This document shows positions 14,946 to 24,076 of a stretch of 56,201 nt of DNA, piece by piece. The notes beneath the pieces are model-generated. The model did no database searches and was not told the origin of the DNA. It was given only the letters and a program-made list of their open reading frames with translations. Position 1 is the stretch's first letter, and each line of letters starts with the position of its first letter. Source of the stretch: Longimicrobium sp. (GTDB lineage: Bacteria > Gemmatimonadota > Gemmatimonadetes > Longimicrobiales > Longimicrobiaceae); contig DASUYB010000040.1 of the NCBI GenBank assembly GCA_036377595.1, forward strand, positions 1 through 56,201, read 5' to 3'. A program made the position numbers and the translations under genes.

Positions 14946-15560
14946 ATGACAGTCACAATAGGAATTATGCTCGCGAAAGCGAAGCTCGCTGCAGAGACTT
15001 TCCAACTGATTAAGTCTTTCGTTGTGGATGAAATGACCGGTGTACTTGTGGAGATGGGAGACGTGCAGCTACGTGCTGCAATCACTGCTTCAAACGATGC
15101 GAGGCTCAGTGAGAAGCCTGAACGCGAGGTCGCAATCGTAATCGGCCACCTACAGAGTGCGAGGGAGGCGTTCCGTAGAACTGCGGAAGTGGAATCGCAG
15201 AGGTTCTTCAGCAACTGCAACTTTTCTGAACTGAAACAGAAGCAGATTGCATGTTTGCTTCTGATCACGATGTGCTATGCATATTTGAGGTCTCGAAACC
15301 TTCTTGAGCACTATGCCGCAGCGCTTCAGGAAGCGTACGTTGAGCTCTGCCAAGCTAGATACTCGGTCGGTCCAGATAGACTTAGCTACGAGGAAGTGAA
15401 GGAGATGGATGAAGGGGAGGAAGCCCTGATCGCGCTTTTTCACTCTCTGAGTCTGCCAGGTTGGGAGCCGAACAGGTGGCTAGCGAGGCTTGAGGCAGCT
15501 AGACGGGATGCCGAGCTCCATGAAGACGAGCCTTGGGACTGGCGAACTTCATACTATTGA
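14946..15560 (+). CDS. orphan protein with lower GC than its neighbours
   Basis: A 204-residue soluble, largely helical protein without recognised domains, signal peptide or membrane segments. The start ATG has GGAG seven bases upstream. Codon use includes many A/T-ending codons, unlike the strongly GC-biased genes around it, which suggests recent transfer. The acidic C-terminus ends DEPWDWRTSYY. It sits alone between the duplicated block and the ROK2 terminator. Function unknown. Confidence 0.7.
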   Translation: MTVTIGIMLAKAKLAAETFQLIKSFVVDEMTGVLVEMGDVQLRAAITASNDARLSEKPEREVAIVIGHLQSAREAFRRTAEVESQRFFSNCNFSELKQKQIACLLLITMCYAYLRSRNLLEHYAAALQEAYVELCQARYSVGPDRLSYEEVKEMDEGEEALIALFHSLSLPGWEPNRWLARLEAARRDAELHEDEPWDWRTSYY

Positions 15561-15833
15561 GGGTTTCTCCCCGCTCGCGCGCGCGGACATGGACATAACC
15601 TCGCGCTGTCGGTCCGGAAAACGTCCCCGCTCCCCCCACCTGCGAAAATCGAAGCCAACGAGCATGCTCGTTCGTATGTCCCGCCGCTTGGCAGCACCAA
15701 TCCAAACCGAAGCAGGCTCGAGATAGAGTGAGTCCTCAGCCTCGCACCTGCGCGGAACCCGAATCACATCGAAGCGGAGCCGGCGATGGGCACCAGACCC
15801 TCGCCGGCTCCGCTGCCCCTGATCGAAATCTTT
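15561..15833. other. intergenic region with palindrome and terminator
   Basis: It contains a perfect 16-base palindrome AACGAGCATGCTCGTT (15657-15672) and the ROK2 terminator (15774-15813). No gene is apparent. Confidence 0.5.
15774..15813 (-). terminator. hairpin terminator after ROK2
   Basis: A perfect 13-base stem, GCGGAGCCGGCGA (15774-15786) and TCGCCGGCTCCGC (15801-15813), with a 14-base loop. It lies just beyond the ROK2 stop codon and faces the orphan gene, so it may act in both directions. Confidence 0.7.
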
Positions 15834-17051
15834 TCAGGCAACCTTCGGCGCCGCGAACCTGCGGGCCACGAGCAGCGCCGTCGCGCCGCGCAGCCGCGGC
15901 GCGTCGCCGGCGGGGGCGATGACGATGGGCGTCGACGCGGCCGCGCGGGTGATGGTGCGCTCGCGCACGCCGTCGGCCACCAGCGGCCCGATCACGTCCC
16001 ACGCGGCGGTGATCTCGCCGCTCAGCACGACACGCGCCGGGCTCAGCGCGGTGATGATCCCCGCCAGCCCGATCCCGAGGTAGCGGCCGGTCTCGCGCAG
16101 GGCGGCCTCGGCGCGCACGTCGCCGGCGCGCATGCGGGCCACCAGGTCCTCGATGCCGAAGCCGTGGCCGCGCAGCGCCTCGCGGCTCGACGGCACCGAG
16201 GCGTCCAGGTCGAAGTAGCGCGCCAGCGTGGCCACGTTGCTGGTGTACGCTTCGAGGCACCCGCGCAGCCCGCACATGCAGCGCGGCCCGTCCAGGCTCA
16301 GCGGCAGGTGCCCGAACTCGCCGGCGGTGTCGCCGTGGCCGCGGAACACCTCGCCGTGGTCGACGACGCACACCCCCACGCCGTCCGACACCGTCACGTA
16401 CACGAAGTTGTCCACCCCGTCGCGCGCGAAGGGCGGCAGCCACATCTCGGCCAGCGCGCAGGCGATGGGCGCGTTCTCGATCAGCACGCGCAGCCCGGTG
16501 GCCTGGGCCAGCATCTCGCGCAGCGGCACGTCGCGCCACCCCAGCTGCGGCGAGTTGAGGATCTGCCCGGTGCGGCGGTGGATCATCCCCGGCACCACCA
16601 CCCCCATCCCCTCGCACTTCTCGCGGCCGTGCACGCGCAGCAGCCGCGCCACGTGGTCCGCCACGTCGGCCACGAGCGCCGCCGGGTCGAAGTGGGTCTC
16701 CAGCGTCTCCAGCGCCTGCTGGCGGCCGTCGAGGTCGGTCAGCGCCAGGTGCGTGCGGCTGAAGCGCACGTCCACCGCGATGCAGTAGCGGTCGCGCGTA
16801 CGCACGTGCAGCAGCCGCGGCTTGCGCCCGCGCGGCACGTTCGCGACGGCTCCCTCGGCGATCACCTCGTCGGCGATGAGCTCGTCGACGAGCTGCGTGA
16901 TCATCCCCCGCCCCACCTCCATCTGCCGCGCCAGGTCCGCGCGCGAGATCGGCTGGTGCTCGCGCACCAGGTTCAGCACGATCTTGCGGTTGATCTCGCG
17001 CGGCGTGGAGCGCGTGGCCCGGTTGAACTGGCGTGTGTTGATCTTCCGCAT
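15834..17051 (-). CDS. ROK-family transcriptional regulator (ROK2)
   Basis: A 405-residue repressor, start placed at the ATG at 17051 because MRKINTRQFNRATRST aligns with the ROK1 N-terminus; 37 further codons upstream are unlike the family. The helix-turn-helix (residues about 20-66, PISRADLARQMEVGRGMI) is nearly the same as in ROK1. The ROK fold carries GEFGH and the zinc-site signature CMCGLRGCLEAY. The catalytic Asp of ROK kinases is missing: ROK1 has IERDAV, this protein has IENAPI, so it cannot be a sugar kinase. Upstream is a degenerate copy of the operator (17143-17163), suggesting autoregulation. It probably co-regulates the glucan genes that follow. Confidence 0.9.
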   Translation of the reverse strand: MRKINTRQFNRATRSTPREINRKIVLNLVREHQPISRADLARQMEVGRGMITQLVDELIADEVIAEGAVANVPRGRKPRLLHVRTRDRYCIAVDVRFSRTHLALTDLDGRQQALETLETHFDPAALVADVADHVARLLRVHGREKCEGMGVVVPGMIHRRTGQILNSPQLGWRDVPLREMLAQATGLRVLIENAPIACALAEMWLPPFARDGVDNFVYVTVSDGVGVCVVDHGEVFRGHGDTAGEFGHLPLSLDGPRCMCGLRGCLEAYTSNVATLARYFDLDASVPSSREALRGHGFGIEDLVARMRAGDVRAEAALRETGRYLGIGLAGIITALSPARVVLSGEITAAWDVIGPLVADGVRERTITRAAASTPIVIAPAGDAPRLRGATALLVARRFAAPKVA

Positions 17052-17142
17052 CGCTCTTGTCCCGTGAGCCCTGTGAATTCCCGGAGAGATGCGGTCACTC
17101 TCGCGAAGCACGCAATCCAACGATAACCCATCTCCCCGCCGA

Positions 17143-17163
17143 ATTGCAAGGAACTCTAACAAA
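17143..17163. promoter_or_regulatory. degenerate ROK operator upstream of ROK2
   Basis: ATTGCAA, seven bases, TAACAAA. The right half matches the operator consensus; the left half matches four of seven positions. It lies about 90 bases upstream of the ROK2 start. Confidence 0.35.
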
Positions 17164-17254
17164 TGATTGGAGGCCTTGGATTTTACATGCGGCTCGGGCC
17201 GGATTCATCGGATGAGGTTATGAATCCATGGCGGTCGTCGGTGTTGTTGGGTGC

Positions 17255-17300
17255 GACTGAAGTCGCGGCTACAACTACACGAAGTCCGCCTTCGCGGACT
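17255..17300. repeat. dispersed repeat ending in a CTTCG hairpin, copy 1
   Basis: The unit has TCGCGGCTACAAC, then ACACG, then the hairpin AGTCCGCCTTCGCGGACT (17283-17300). A second copy is at 27460-27504. Confidence 0.65.
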
Positions 17301-17376
17301 ACCGGCTTCGGCTCGGCCGAGGCGTCGTCGCGCGCGACAGGCTTCGTGAGGACGACAGCACGCGCATCGCCCGAGG

Positions 17377-17564
17377 TGTCATCCTGAGGCCGCGCCGACG
17401 AGAATCGCGTCTGTGCGAATGTCTGGCGCGGGCGAAGGATCTTGCATCGGCATGCGCGAGATTGGCGCGTCGAACCGGCATCTCCGCGGGCGCCGCAAGA
17501 TCCTTCGTCGGCGCCGGAGTGCGGATCAGCCGCGAGGGCGGCGCGGCGCCTCCTCAGGATGACA
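17377..17564. repeat. dispersed inverted-repeat element, copy B
   Basis: Terminal inverted repeats TGTCATCCTGAGG (17377-17389) and CCTCAGGATGACA (17552-17564), with nested GAAGGATCTTGC (17434-17445) and GCAAGATCCTTC (17495-17506). It ends 12 bases from the stop codon of the trehalase-like gene. Confidence 0.8.
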
Positions 17565-17575
17565 TCGGACGGTGT

Positions 17576-19318
17576 CTATTGCCTCACGGCCGGCGCGAGC
17601 GGTCGGGTCACGCCCTGCCTCTCCTGCGCGATCAGCGCGAGGGCGACGCCGTTGGTCCAGCCGAAGCCGTCCTGCGTGGGATACTCGCCGCCGCCGGCGG
17701 GGCGGTGGGCGTCGACCACGTCGTACTTCTCCATCATCCTCCCGGTGGCGCGATACGTCCGCCGGTTCAGCGCCAGCCATCTCCCCCTCGCGGTGTCCGC
17801 GAGCGCGGCGCGGCCGTATCTCCGCACGCCCTCCATCGCCAGCCACTGCAGCGGCGGCCACCCGTTCGGCGCGTCCCACTGCTGGCCCGAGCGGACGAGC
17901 GTGGTGACGAATCCCCCCGGCTTCAGGAAGTCGCGCCCCAGCCGGTCGGCCACCGCGCGGCCCTGCTCGGGCGACGCCAGGCCGAAGTACAGCGCGGCCG
18001 CCGCGGCCAGCGTCGGGCGGTCGCGGACGCGCTCGCCGCTGCGCCAGCGGACGTCGTAGAACCAGCCATCTGCCGAATCCCACGCCGCGGCCAGGAGCGC
18101 GCGGCGCCGCTCGTACGCCATTTGACCGAAGCGCGCCGCCGCCTCCGCATCCTCCGCCCTGCCGCGGAAGCGGTGCAAGGCCGCGATGGTGCGCTCGGCG
18201 TGGTACAGCAGCGAGTTGAGGTCGACGGGCGCGAGCTCGGTCGTCTCCAGCGTGCGCAGGTCGGCGGGATCGCGCATCCAGCGGCTGGAGAAGTCCCACC
18301 CGCTTTCCGCCGCCGCGCGCACGTTGCGGAAGAAGCGCTCGCGCGCCGCCTCGGGCACCGTCTGCGCCAGCGTCCAGTCCTCGCGGTACGACTCGGGGCG
18401 CGGCTCCGGGCGGTCGTCCCAGTAGCGGTTCAGCACCGCCCCGTCAGGGAGGCGGACCACCCGGCGGTTCGCCGTCCCTGGCGCCAGGCGCTCGCTCCCA
18501 TCCATCCAGAACGCGTGCTCCGCCTCCAGCGCGTCGAGCCAGCGCAGCGCCTGCGCGGTGTCGGTGGCCCGCGCGTACAGCCCCACCATCGCCGCGAAGT
18601 ACGGCGGTTGGCTGCGGCTCAGGTAGTAGGTGCGGTTGCCGTTGGGGACGTGCCCGGCGGTGCGGACCAGGTGCGCGAAGTTGTCGAGCATGCTGCGCAC
18701 CAGGTCCGTCCGCCCGCTCTCCACCAGCCCCAGCATGGTGAAGTACGAGTCCCAGTAGTACACCTCGCGGAAGCGCCCCCCGGGAATGACGTACGGATTC
18801 GGCAGGGGGATGAGGGAGGAGCGCGCGTCCGCCCGGTCCGGCGGCCGCGTCAGCGCCGGCCAGAGCGCGCGGATGTGGTCCTCCATCGCCCGCGAGGTGT
18901 CCGCGTGGAAGCCTTCGCCCGCCGCGCGCGGGAGCTCGAACTCGCGCCCGACGAACGCGCGGAGATCGAATCCGACCGCCGTGCCGCGCTCGGCCGCGTA
19001 ACGCGCTGCGATCTCCTCCGGCGCCCGCAGCGGCCGCGCATCGACGAACGTCTTCGAGTCGGGGAAGACGCCGGCCACCTGTACGTCGTGGAAGAGCTCC
19101 CCCAGCGCGCGCGACGGATCGTATACCGCGGCGGCCTGCGGCGCGGCAGGCGTCGTTCGCGGTCCCCCGCACGCCGCGAGCGCGAGCATCGCGGCGAGAG
19201 CGACCACGCGTGCCGGCGTGCGAACGCTCAGGCTTCGCGGGGGGCCGGTTCGATGGGTGGCAAGCACGTCACACAGCCTTGCGGTTCCGAGACGACAGTG
19301 TTGCGCACGCGTCTTCAT
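17576..19318 (-). CDS. treA: trehalase-like GH37 lipoprotein
   Basis: A secreted alpha,alpha-trehalase-family enzyme that would split trehalose into two glucose units. Both family signatures are present: PGGRFREVYYWDSYF and QQWDAPNGWPP. DGFGWTNGVAL lies near the C-terminus as in GH37. The N-terminus holds a lipoprotein signal (VVALAAMLALAACGG), so it is anchored outside the inner membrane. The start at the ATG at 19318 leaves about 45 residues before the Cys; a later start is possible but no ATG or GTG in frame is obvious. It is divergent from the next small secreted gene. Glucose released could feed the symporter and glucokinase at 2-5 kb. Confidence 0.88.
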   Translation of the reverse strand: MKTRAQHCRLGTARLCDVLATHRTGPPRSLSVRTPARVVALAAMLALAACGGPRTTPAAPQAAAVYDPSRALGELFHDVQVAGVFPDSKTFVDARPLRAPEEIAARYAAERGTAVGFDLRAFVGREFELPRAAGEGFHADTSRAMEDHIRALWPALTRPPDRADARSSLIPLPNPYVIPGGRFREVYYWDSYFTMLGLVESGRTDLVRSMLDNFAHLVRTAGHVPNGNRTYYLSRSQPPYFAAMVGLYARATDTAQALRWLDALEAEHAFWMDGSERLAPGTANRRVVRLPDGAVLNRYWDDRPEPRPESYREDWTLAQTVPEAARERFFRNVRAAAESGWDFSSRWMRDPADLRTLETTELAPVDLNSLLYHAERTIAALHRFRGRAEDAEAAARFGQMAYERRRALLAAAWDSADGWFYDVRWRSGERVRDRPTLAAAAALYFGLASPEQGRAVADRLGRDFLKPGGFVTTLVRSGQQWDAPNGWPPLQWLAMEGVRRYGRAALADTARGRWLALNRRTYRATGRMMEKYDVVDAHRPAGGGEYPTQDGFGWTNGVALALIAQERQGVTRPLAPAVRQ

Positions 19319-19396
19319 GGAGACATTAGTTCCTGGCTCTATGCAGCGCATCATGTCGGGCGAAAACACCCACTACACCCACCACCGATCCCTGCC

Positions 19397-19966
19397 ATGC
19401 GGCTCCAGGCCACCCTGCTCGCGCTCCTCTGCACGCTGTCGTCCACCGCGTGGAGCCAGACGAATCCACCGGCGCCTGCCGACACCACGCGGATGCCGAC
19501 GGACACCATGCAGCCCGCGGCTTCCCGTCCGGAACCCGCGCCGCGGTTCAACCGCGACTCCGCATCTGCCGCCCAGAAGGCGGCGCTGGACGCAGCGCGG
19601 CGCGCATGGAGCGAGCGCGGGCCGTCGAGCTATGCGTACACCCTGACGATCATCTGCTTCTGCAACTACCGTGGCGACTACGCGGTGGAGGTGCGTCGCG
19701 GGCGCATCACGTCGGTGGGGCTTCCGCGGCTGCTACCCATGACGACCGAGCCCGGGACAGCCGCCCGCCTAGCGTACATCCTCACCGTTCCGCAGCTCTT
19801 CGACCGGGCCAGGAGAGAGGCGCGGGCGGACCGCCTCGGCCCGGCCACGTACCACCCCGAGCTGGGCTATCCCACCGAGATGATCCTCGGCGACGGGATG
19901 AACATGGGCACGCCCGACAACCCCAACTTCATCGGGTACCGCATCAGCGACCTGCGCCCGCTGTAG
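19397..19966 (+). CDS. secreted protein, DUF6174-like
   Basis: A 189-residue exported protein beginning with a signal peptide (MRLQATLLALLCTLSSTAWS). A Pro/Thr-rich linker and a domain with SYAYTLTIICFCNY and GDYAVEVRRGRITSV follow. The C-F-C block followed by a V.V..G.I strand resembles DUF6174 proteins as I recall them. Function unknown. Convergent with the MFS gene, with a hairpin between them. Confidence 0.65.
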   Translation: MRLQATLLALLCTLSSTAWSQTNPPAPADTTRMPTDTMQPAASRPEPAPRFNRDSASAAQKAALDAARRAWSERGPSSYAYTLTIICFCNYRGDYAVEVRRGRITSVGLPRLLPMTTEPGTAARLAYILTVPQLFDRARREARADRLGPATYHPELGYPTEMILGDGMNMGTPDNPNFIGYRISDLRPL

Positions 19967-20034
19967 CCGTGTCCGCCCGGCGCTCATGCCGGTGCCGGGA
20001 TCTCGATGCCGCCGTATCAGAAGAGATGAAGCCG

Positions 20035-20065
20035 GGAGCCGGCGGAGACGATCTCCGCCGGCTCC
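20035..20065. terminator. bidirectional hairpin terminator
   Basis: A perfect 14-base stem, GGAGCCGGCGGAGA (20035-20048) and TCTCCGCCGGCTCC (20052-20065), with a 3-base loop, between convergent genes. Confidence 0.7.
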
Positions 20066-20112
20066 TTCGCCTGCCCCGGATCAGGGTCGGACCGCATCGC
20101 CTGCCCGGCGGC

Positions 20113-21669
20113 TCACGACCGGTCGGCGGGGTCCGGGTTGATCAGCGCGTCGCTGGGGACGGGCTGGGCGGACTCCTGGATCATGAACGGCTCGTGCTCG
20201 TCGGCGGCGATCATCGCCTCCTCGCCGCCGGCGCGCTCGCCGACGTCGTTCACGCGCGCCACCAGCGCGGCGGCGATCAGCAGGCACACGCCGCCCGTCA
20301 TCACCATGTACAGCGGCGCGTTGGGGTTGTCCTGCCCGAACACGGTGCGGATGATGGGCCCGAAGGTGAGCGAGGCCACGATCTCGGGGATCACGATGAA
20401 GAAGTTGAAGATCCCCATGTACACGCCCATCCGGCTGGCCGGCAGCGCGCCCGAGAGGATGGCGTACGGCATCGACAGGATCGACGCCCACGCGATCCCC
20501 ACCCCCACCATGGTGACCAGCAGCAGCCACCTGTCGTGGATCAGGTACACGCTCAGCAGCCCGATGGCGCCACAGACGAGCGAGATCGCGTGCGTCGACT
20601 TGCGGCTCGTCGCCCGCGCCAGCTTCGGCAGCGCGAACGCCACCGCGAAGCAGGTGATGGAGTAGAACGCGAACACGAAGCCGCCCCACTCGATCCCCTG
20701 CGTGTACAGCTCGCTCTGCGGGTCCGTCGCGCCGAACACGTGCCGCGCCACGGTGGGGACGAAGAAGAGCCACATGCAGAACAGCCCCAGCCAGGTGAAG
20801 AGCTGCACCACCGCCAGCTGCTTCATGGTCTGCGGCATCTGCCCGATCGACTCGCCGATCTCGCCGAACAGGTGCGCCAGCCCGCTGCGGCCACGGCGCG
20901 CGCGGTCGAACGCCGCCGGGTCCTCGGGCGGGAACTCGGTCGTCGTCACCACCGTCCACAGCACGCAGAGGAGGAAGACGACGGCGCCGGCCTGGAACGA
21001 GTACTTCACCGTGAGCGGGATGCCGCTGGCCGTGTTCCCCGTGACCCCCATCCAGCGCAGGATGAACGGCAGCGCGTTGGCGAGAGACGCGCCCACGCCG
21101 ATGAAGAACGACTGCATCACGAAGCCGGCGGTGCGCTGGCTGGTGTCGAGCTTGTCGGCCACGAACGCGCGGAACGGCTCCATGGAGATGTTGATCGACG
21201 CGTCGAGGATCCACAGCAGCCCCGCCGCCATCCACAGCGCGCTGGAGGTCGGCATGAAGAAGAGGGCGATGGAGGCCAGGATGGCGCCCGTCAGGAAGTA
21301 CGGCCGGCGCCGCCCCAGCGGCCCCCAGGTGCGGTCGCTCAGCGCGCCGACGATGGGCTGGACGAGCAGCCCCGTCACCGGCGCGGCCAGCCAGAGCAGG
21401 GGCACCTCGTCGGGCCGCGCGCCCAGCTTCTCGTACACGGCCGACATGTTGGCGAGCTGCAGCCCCCATCCGAACTGGATGCCGAGGAAGCCGAAGCTCA
21501 TGTTGAACATCTGCAGGAAGTTCAGGCGCGGTCGTCTGGTCACGAGGCCCTCGGCTCGCAGGGAGAGGGGGATGCCCGGCCCGTCGTCCACGGATTCGGC
21601 CGGACCCGGAGCAAAATGGGATGCCGCACCGGCGGGCGCATCGATGGCGATGCGCCCGCCGCCGTTCAC
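20113..21669 (-). CDS. MFS sugar transporter (SLC45/GPH-like)
   Basis: A 518-residue inner-membrane carrier with about 12 hydrophobic segments. [19 protein letters not shown] and [19 protein letters not shown] (the cytoplasmic loop 2-3 motif) are typical of the maltose/sucrose porter group. It probably imports maltose or maltodextrin, as judged by its partner gene. The GTG start at 21669 lies one base after the TGA of the GH13 gene, so the two are translationally coupled. It is the last gene of the glucan operon. Confidence 0.88.
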   Translation of the reverse strand: MNGGGRIAIDAPAGAASHFAPGPAESVDDGPGIPLSLRAEGLVTRRPRLNFLQMFNMSFGFLGIQFGWGLQLANMSAVYEKLGARPDEVPLLWLAAPVTGLLVQPIVGALSDRTWGPLGRRRPYFLTGAILASIALFFMPTSSALWMAAGLLWILDASINISMEPFRAFVADKLDTSQRTAGFVMQSFFIGVGASLANALPFILRWMGVTGNTASGIPLTVKYSFQAGAVVFLLCVLWTVVTTTEFPPEDPAAFDRARRGRSGLAHLFGEIGESIGQMPQTMKQLAVVQLFTWLGLFCMWLFFVPTVARHVFGATDPQSELYTQGIEWGGFVFAFYSITCFAVAFALPKLARATSRKSTHAISLVCGAIGLLSVYLIHDRWLLLVTMVGVGIAWASILSMPYAILSGALPASRMGVYMGIFNFFIVIPEIVASLTFGPIIRTVFGQDNPNAPLYMVMTGGVCLLIAAALVARVNDVGERAGGEEAMIAADEHEPFMIQESAQPVPSDALINPDPADRS

Positions 21670-21670
21670 G

Positions 21671-23305
21671 TCAACGCGTGGGGCGCACGAGCTCGAAGAC
21701 GCGCGCCTCGCGCGGGCCCAGCGTCGCGACTGGAACGTAGCCCGTCACGCGTCCGTCGGCGCCCACGCGCAGCGGCGCCCCCGCCGCCCCGCCGAGCAGG
21801 TTCCGCAGCGCGTACCGTCCCGCCGGCAGCGCTCCGGCCTCGGAGGCCAGCGCGGGCCGCGTCTGCGTCACGTTTCCCAGGTTGGCGACCACCAGCACGG
21901 CGCGGTTCCCCTCGCGGCGCAGGTAGGCGGCCACGAGCTCGTTCGCGGTGACCAGCGGGATCAGCCGCCCCATCGCCAGCGCCGGGTTGGAGGTGCGGAG
22001 GTGGATCAGCCGGCGGTGGAGGTTGAGGAGCGAGCCGGGATCGTTCTCCTGCGATGCGACGTTCACCGTCGCGGCATCCCCCTGCGGCGCCTCCCACGGC
22101 GTGCCGCGGGTGAAGCCGACGCCGGGGCCGGCGCTCCACTGCATGGGCGTGCGCAGGCGCTCGTCGGGCTTGTCGCCCGTCATCCCGATCTCCTCGCCGT
22201 AGTAGACGAAGGGGAGGCCGGGGAGGGTGAGCAGGAGCGTCGTCGCCATCCGCGCCTTCGCCCGATCGCCCTTCAGCACCGTCATCGTGCGCGTCTGGTC
22301 GTGGTTGCGCAGGAACGGCGAGTAGCGCCAGCCGGGGAGATTCGCCCCCTGCAGCCGCATGTAGCCGTCCAGCATCCCCCCCGCCGAGCCGGTGTCGACC
22401 GCCTTCAGCACCGCGTCGGAGATCTCGAAGGTGAAGTACGAGTCGAGCTGGTCGGGATAGTACTTCAGCATCGCCCCGGTGCTGTCCCACACCTCGCCCA
22501 CGGTCCACGCACGGGGGTTCACGGCGCGGACGTGGTCGCCGTACTCGTGCAGCAGCGTGTGCGTCCCTGGCGATCCCGCGAGCACCGTCCCCTCCTCGAC
22601 CAGATAGGGGACGGCGTCGAGGCGGAAGCCGTCCACCCCCATCTCCCGCAGCCAGAAGTCGGCGACCCTGTTCGCCTCCGCGCGCACCGCGGGGGTGGCG
22701 TAGTTCAGGTCCGGCATCCCCTCCCAGAACACCCCGTAGAAGTACTCGTCGCGCACGGGCGACTTGCGCCACGCGGGCCCGCCCCACGGCCCGTTCCCCT
22801 GCGGCTGCGGCGACCAGCGGAACCAGGCGCGGTAGGGTGAGGTGGTGTCGCGCAGCGCCGCCTGGAAGTACGGGTGCTCGCTCGACGCGTGGTTCAGCAC
22901 CATGTCGACAAGGACGCGGATGCCGCGGCGGTGCGCCTCGGCCATGAAGCGCTTGAAGTCGTCGTTCGTCCCGTAGTCCGGCTCCACGCGGTAGTAGTTG
23001 GAGACGTCGTAGCCGTGATAGCTGGGACTCTCGGCCACGGGCATCAGCCAGATGCAGTCGGCGCCGAGATCGCGCTGCGTGGCGGGATTGCCGTCGTTGA
23101 TGTAGTCGAGCTTCTGCGTCAGCCCGTTGAGGTCGCCGATGCCGTCGCCGTTGCTGTCGTAGAACGAGCGGACGAACACCTCGTAGCAGACGCCGCCGCG
23201 GCGCCAGTCCGGCAGCGGCGCGGCGGGGCGGGCGGGCTGCGCGGCCGCCGACGCGGCGCAGGCGAGGAGCGCGGCACACAGGGTGGGCAGGGCGATGCGG
23301 CGCAT
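21671..23305 (-). CDS. secreted GH13 alpha-glucosidase/alpha-amylase
   Basis: About 544 residues from the ATG at 23305, followed by a signal peptide ending AASAAAQ. GH13 regions appear in order: [38 protein letters not shown] (nucleophile Asp), VGEVWDS (acid/base Glu) and FLRNHDQTR (third Asp). The QPARP linker and a C-terminal beta domain complete the usual layout. It hydrolyses alpha-1,4-glucosides in the periplasm. The family section resembles oligo-1,6-glucosidase/trehalose-synthase-like members, so exact specificity is open. Coupled to the downstream MFS porter. Confidence 0.9.
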   Translation of the reverse strand: MRRIALPTLCAALLACAASAAAQPARPAAPLPDWRRGGVCYEVFVRSFYDSNGDGIGDLNGLTQKLDYINDGNPATQRDLGADCIWLMPVAESPSYHGYDVSNYYRVEPDYGTNDDFKRFMAEAHRRGIRVLVDMVLNHASSEHPYFQAALRDTTSPYRAWFRWSPQPQGNGPWGGPAWRKSPVRDEYFYGVFWEGMPDLNYATPAVRAEANRVADFWLREMGVDGFRLDAVPYLVEEGTVLAGSPGTHTLLHEYGDHVRAVNPRAWTVGEVWDSTGAMLKYYPDQLDSYFTFEISDAVLKAVDTGSAGGMLDGYMRLQGANLPGWRYSPFLRNHDQTRTMTVLKGDRAKARMATTLLLTLPGLPFVYYGEEIGMTGDKPDERLRTPMQWSAGPGVGFTRGTPWEAPQGDAATVNVASQENDPGSLLNLHRRLIHLRTSNPALAMGRLIPLVTANELVAAYLRREGNRAVLVVANLGNVTQTRPALASEAGALPAGRYALRNLLGGAAGAPLRVGADGRVTGYVPVATLGPREARVFELVRPTR

Positions 23306-23415
23306 GTCGGTCCTTGAGACTGGTCGTGATGGAGATGCGGCCTCGGGGCCGCGCCGTGTCACTTCGTCGTGCATTCGATCGTGCCGTCGAACCCGGATGC
23401 GCGAGACGTCCGCGA

Positions 23416-23605
23416 TGTCATCCTGAGGGAGGCGCCGCACCGAATTCTCGTCCGCCACCGAACGTTGGGGCCGACCGAAGGATCTGCTCACCCCCGCGAA
23501 AGCGCTTGTGCGGCGCCTCGACCTCCCAGCGGCGTCGAGCAGATCCTTCGGGCGCGGCAAACTCCTGCCATGACGAGAGTTCCGCGCCGCGCCCTCAGGA
23601 TGACA
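23416..23605. repeat. dispersed inverted-repeat element, copy C
   Basis: Terminal repeats TGTCATCCTGAGG (23416-23428) and CCTCAGGATGACA (23593-23605), with nested GAAGGATCTGCTC (23477-23489) and GAGCAGATCCTTC (23537-23549). It fills most of the gap between the VOC and GH13 genes. Confidence 0.8.
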
Positions 23606-23665
23606 CCCCTGTGGGGTGTCGCGCCGGGGACGCGAATTCGGCGAAGCCCGACGCAGGATCAGCCT

Positions 23666-24076
23666 TCACTCCGTGATCTCCAGCAGGTTGCCCTCGGGGT
23701 CGCGGACGACGGCCTCGTAGTAGCCGTCGCCCGTGACGCGCGGGGCGGAGACCAGCGGCACGCCGGCGTCCACGAGCCGCGCCGCCGCCTCGTCCACCGC
23801 CGCTCGCGAGCCGAGCGACAGCGCCAGGTGCGCGTATCCCACCGCCTCGCCGTCCGGCCGTGGCGCGAGCTCCGGCGCCGTCATCAGCTCCAGCCACACC
23901 GCCCCGTCATCCCCCGGAAACGCGAGGAAGTACGAGACGAAGCCGGGGCGCCGCGCGCTCTCGTACCGCTTCCCCGCGCGCGCGCCGAAGTGGCGCTCGT
24001 AGAAGGCGCGCAGCCGCTCCAGCCCGTCCTCGTCGCGCGCCCACACCGCCGCGTGCGCGATCCGCGCGCCGCTCAC
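23666..24076 (-). CDS. VOC-family protein (glyoxalase/bleomycin-resistance fold)
   Basis: A 136-residue cytoplasmic protein starting at the GTG at 24076, which overlaps the esterase stop codon by four bases (GTGA). It has the paired beta-alpha-beta-beta-beta modules of the vicinal-oxygen-chelate fold: VWLELMTAP and AHLALSLGS in the middle and the family's C-terminal VRDPEGNLLEITE. Possible metal ligands include the first-strand His (IAHAAVW), Glu in WLELM and the last Glu. The substrate is unknown. Coupling to the esterase may be transcriptional convenience. Confidence 0.85.
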   Translation of the reverse strand: MSGARIAHAAVWARDEDGLERLRAFYERHFGARAGKRYESARRPGFVSYFLAFPGDDGAVWLELMTAPELAPRPDGEAVGYAHLALSLGSRAAVDEAAARLVDAGVPLVSAPRVTGDGYYEAVVRDPEGNLLEITE

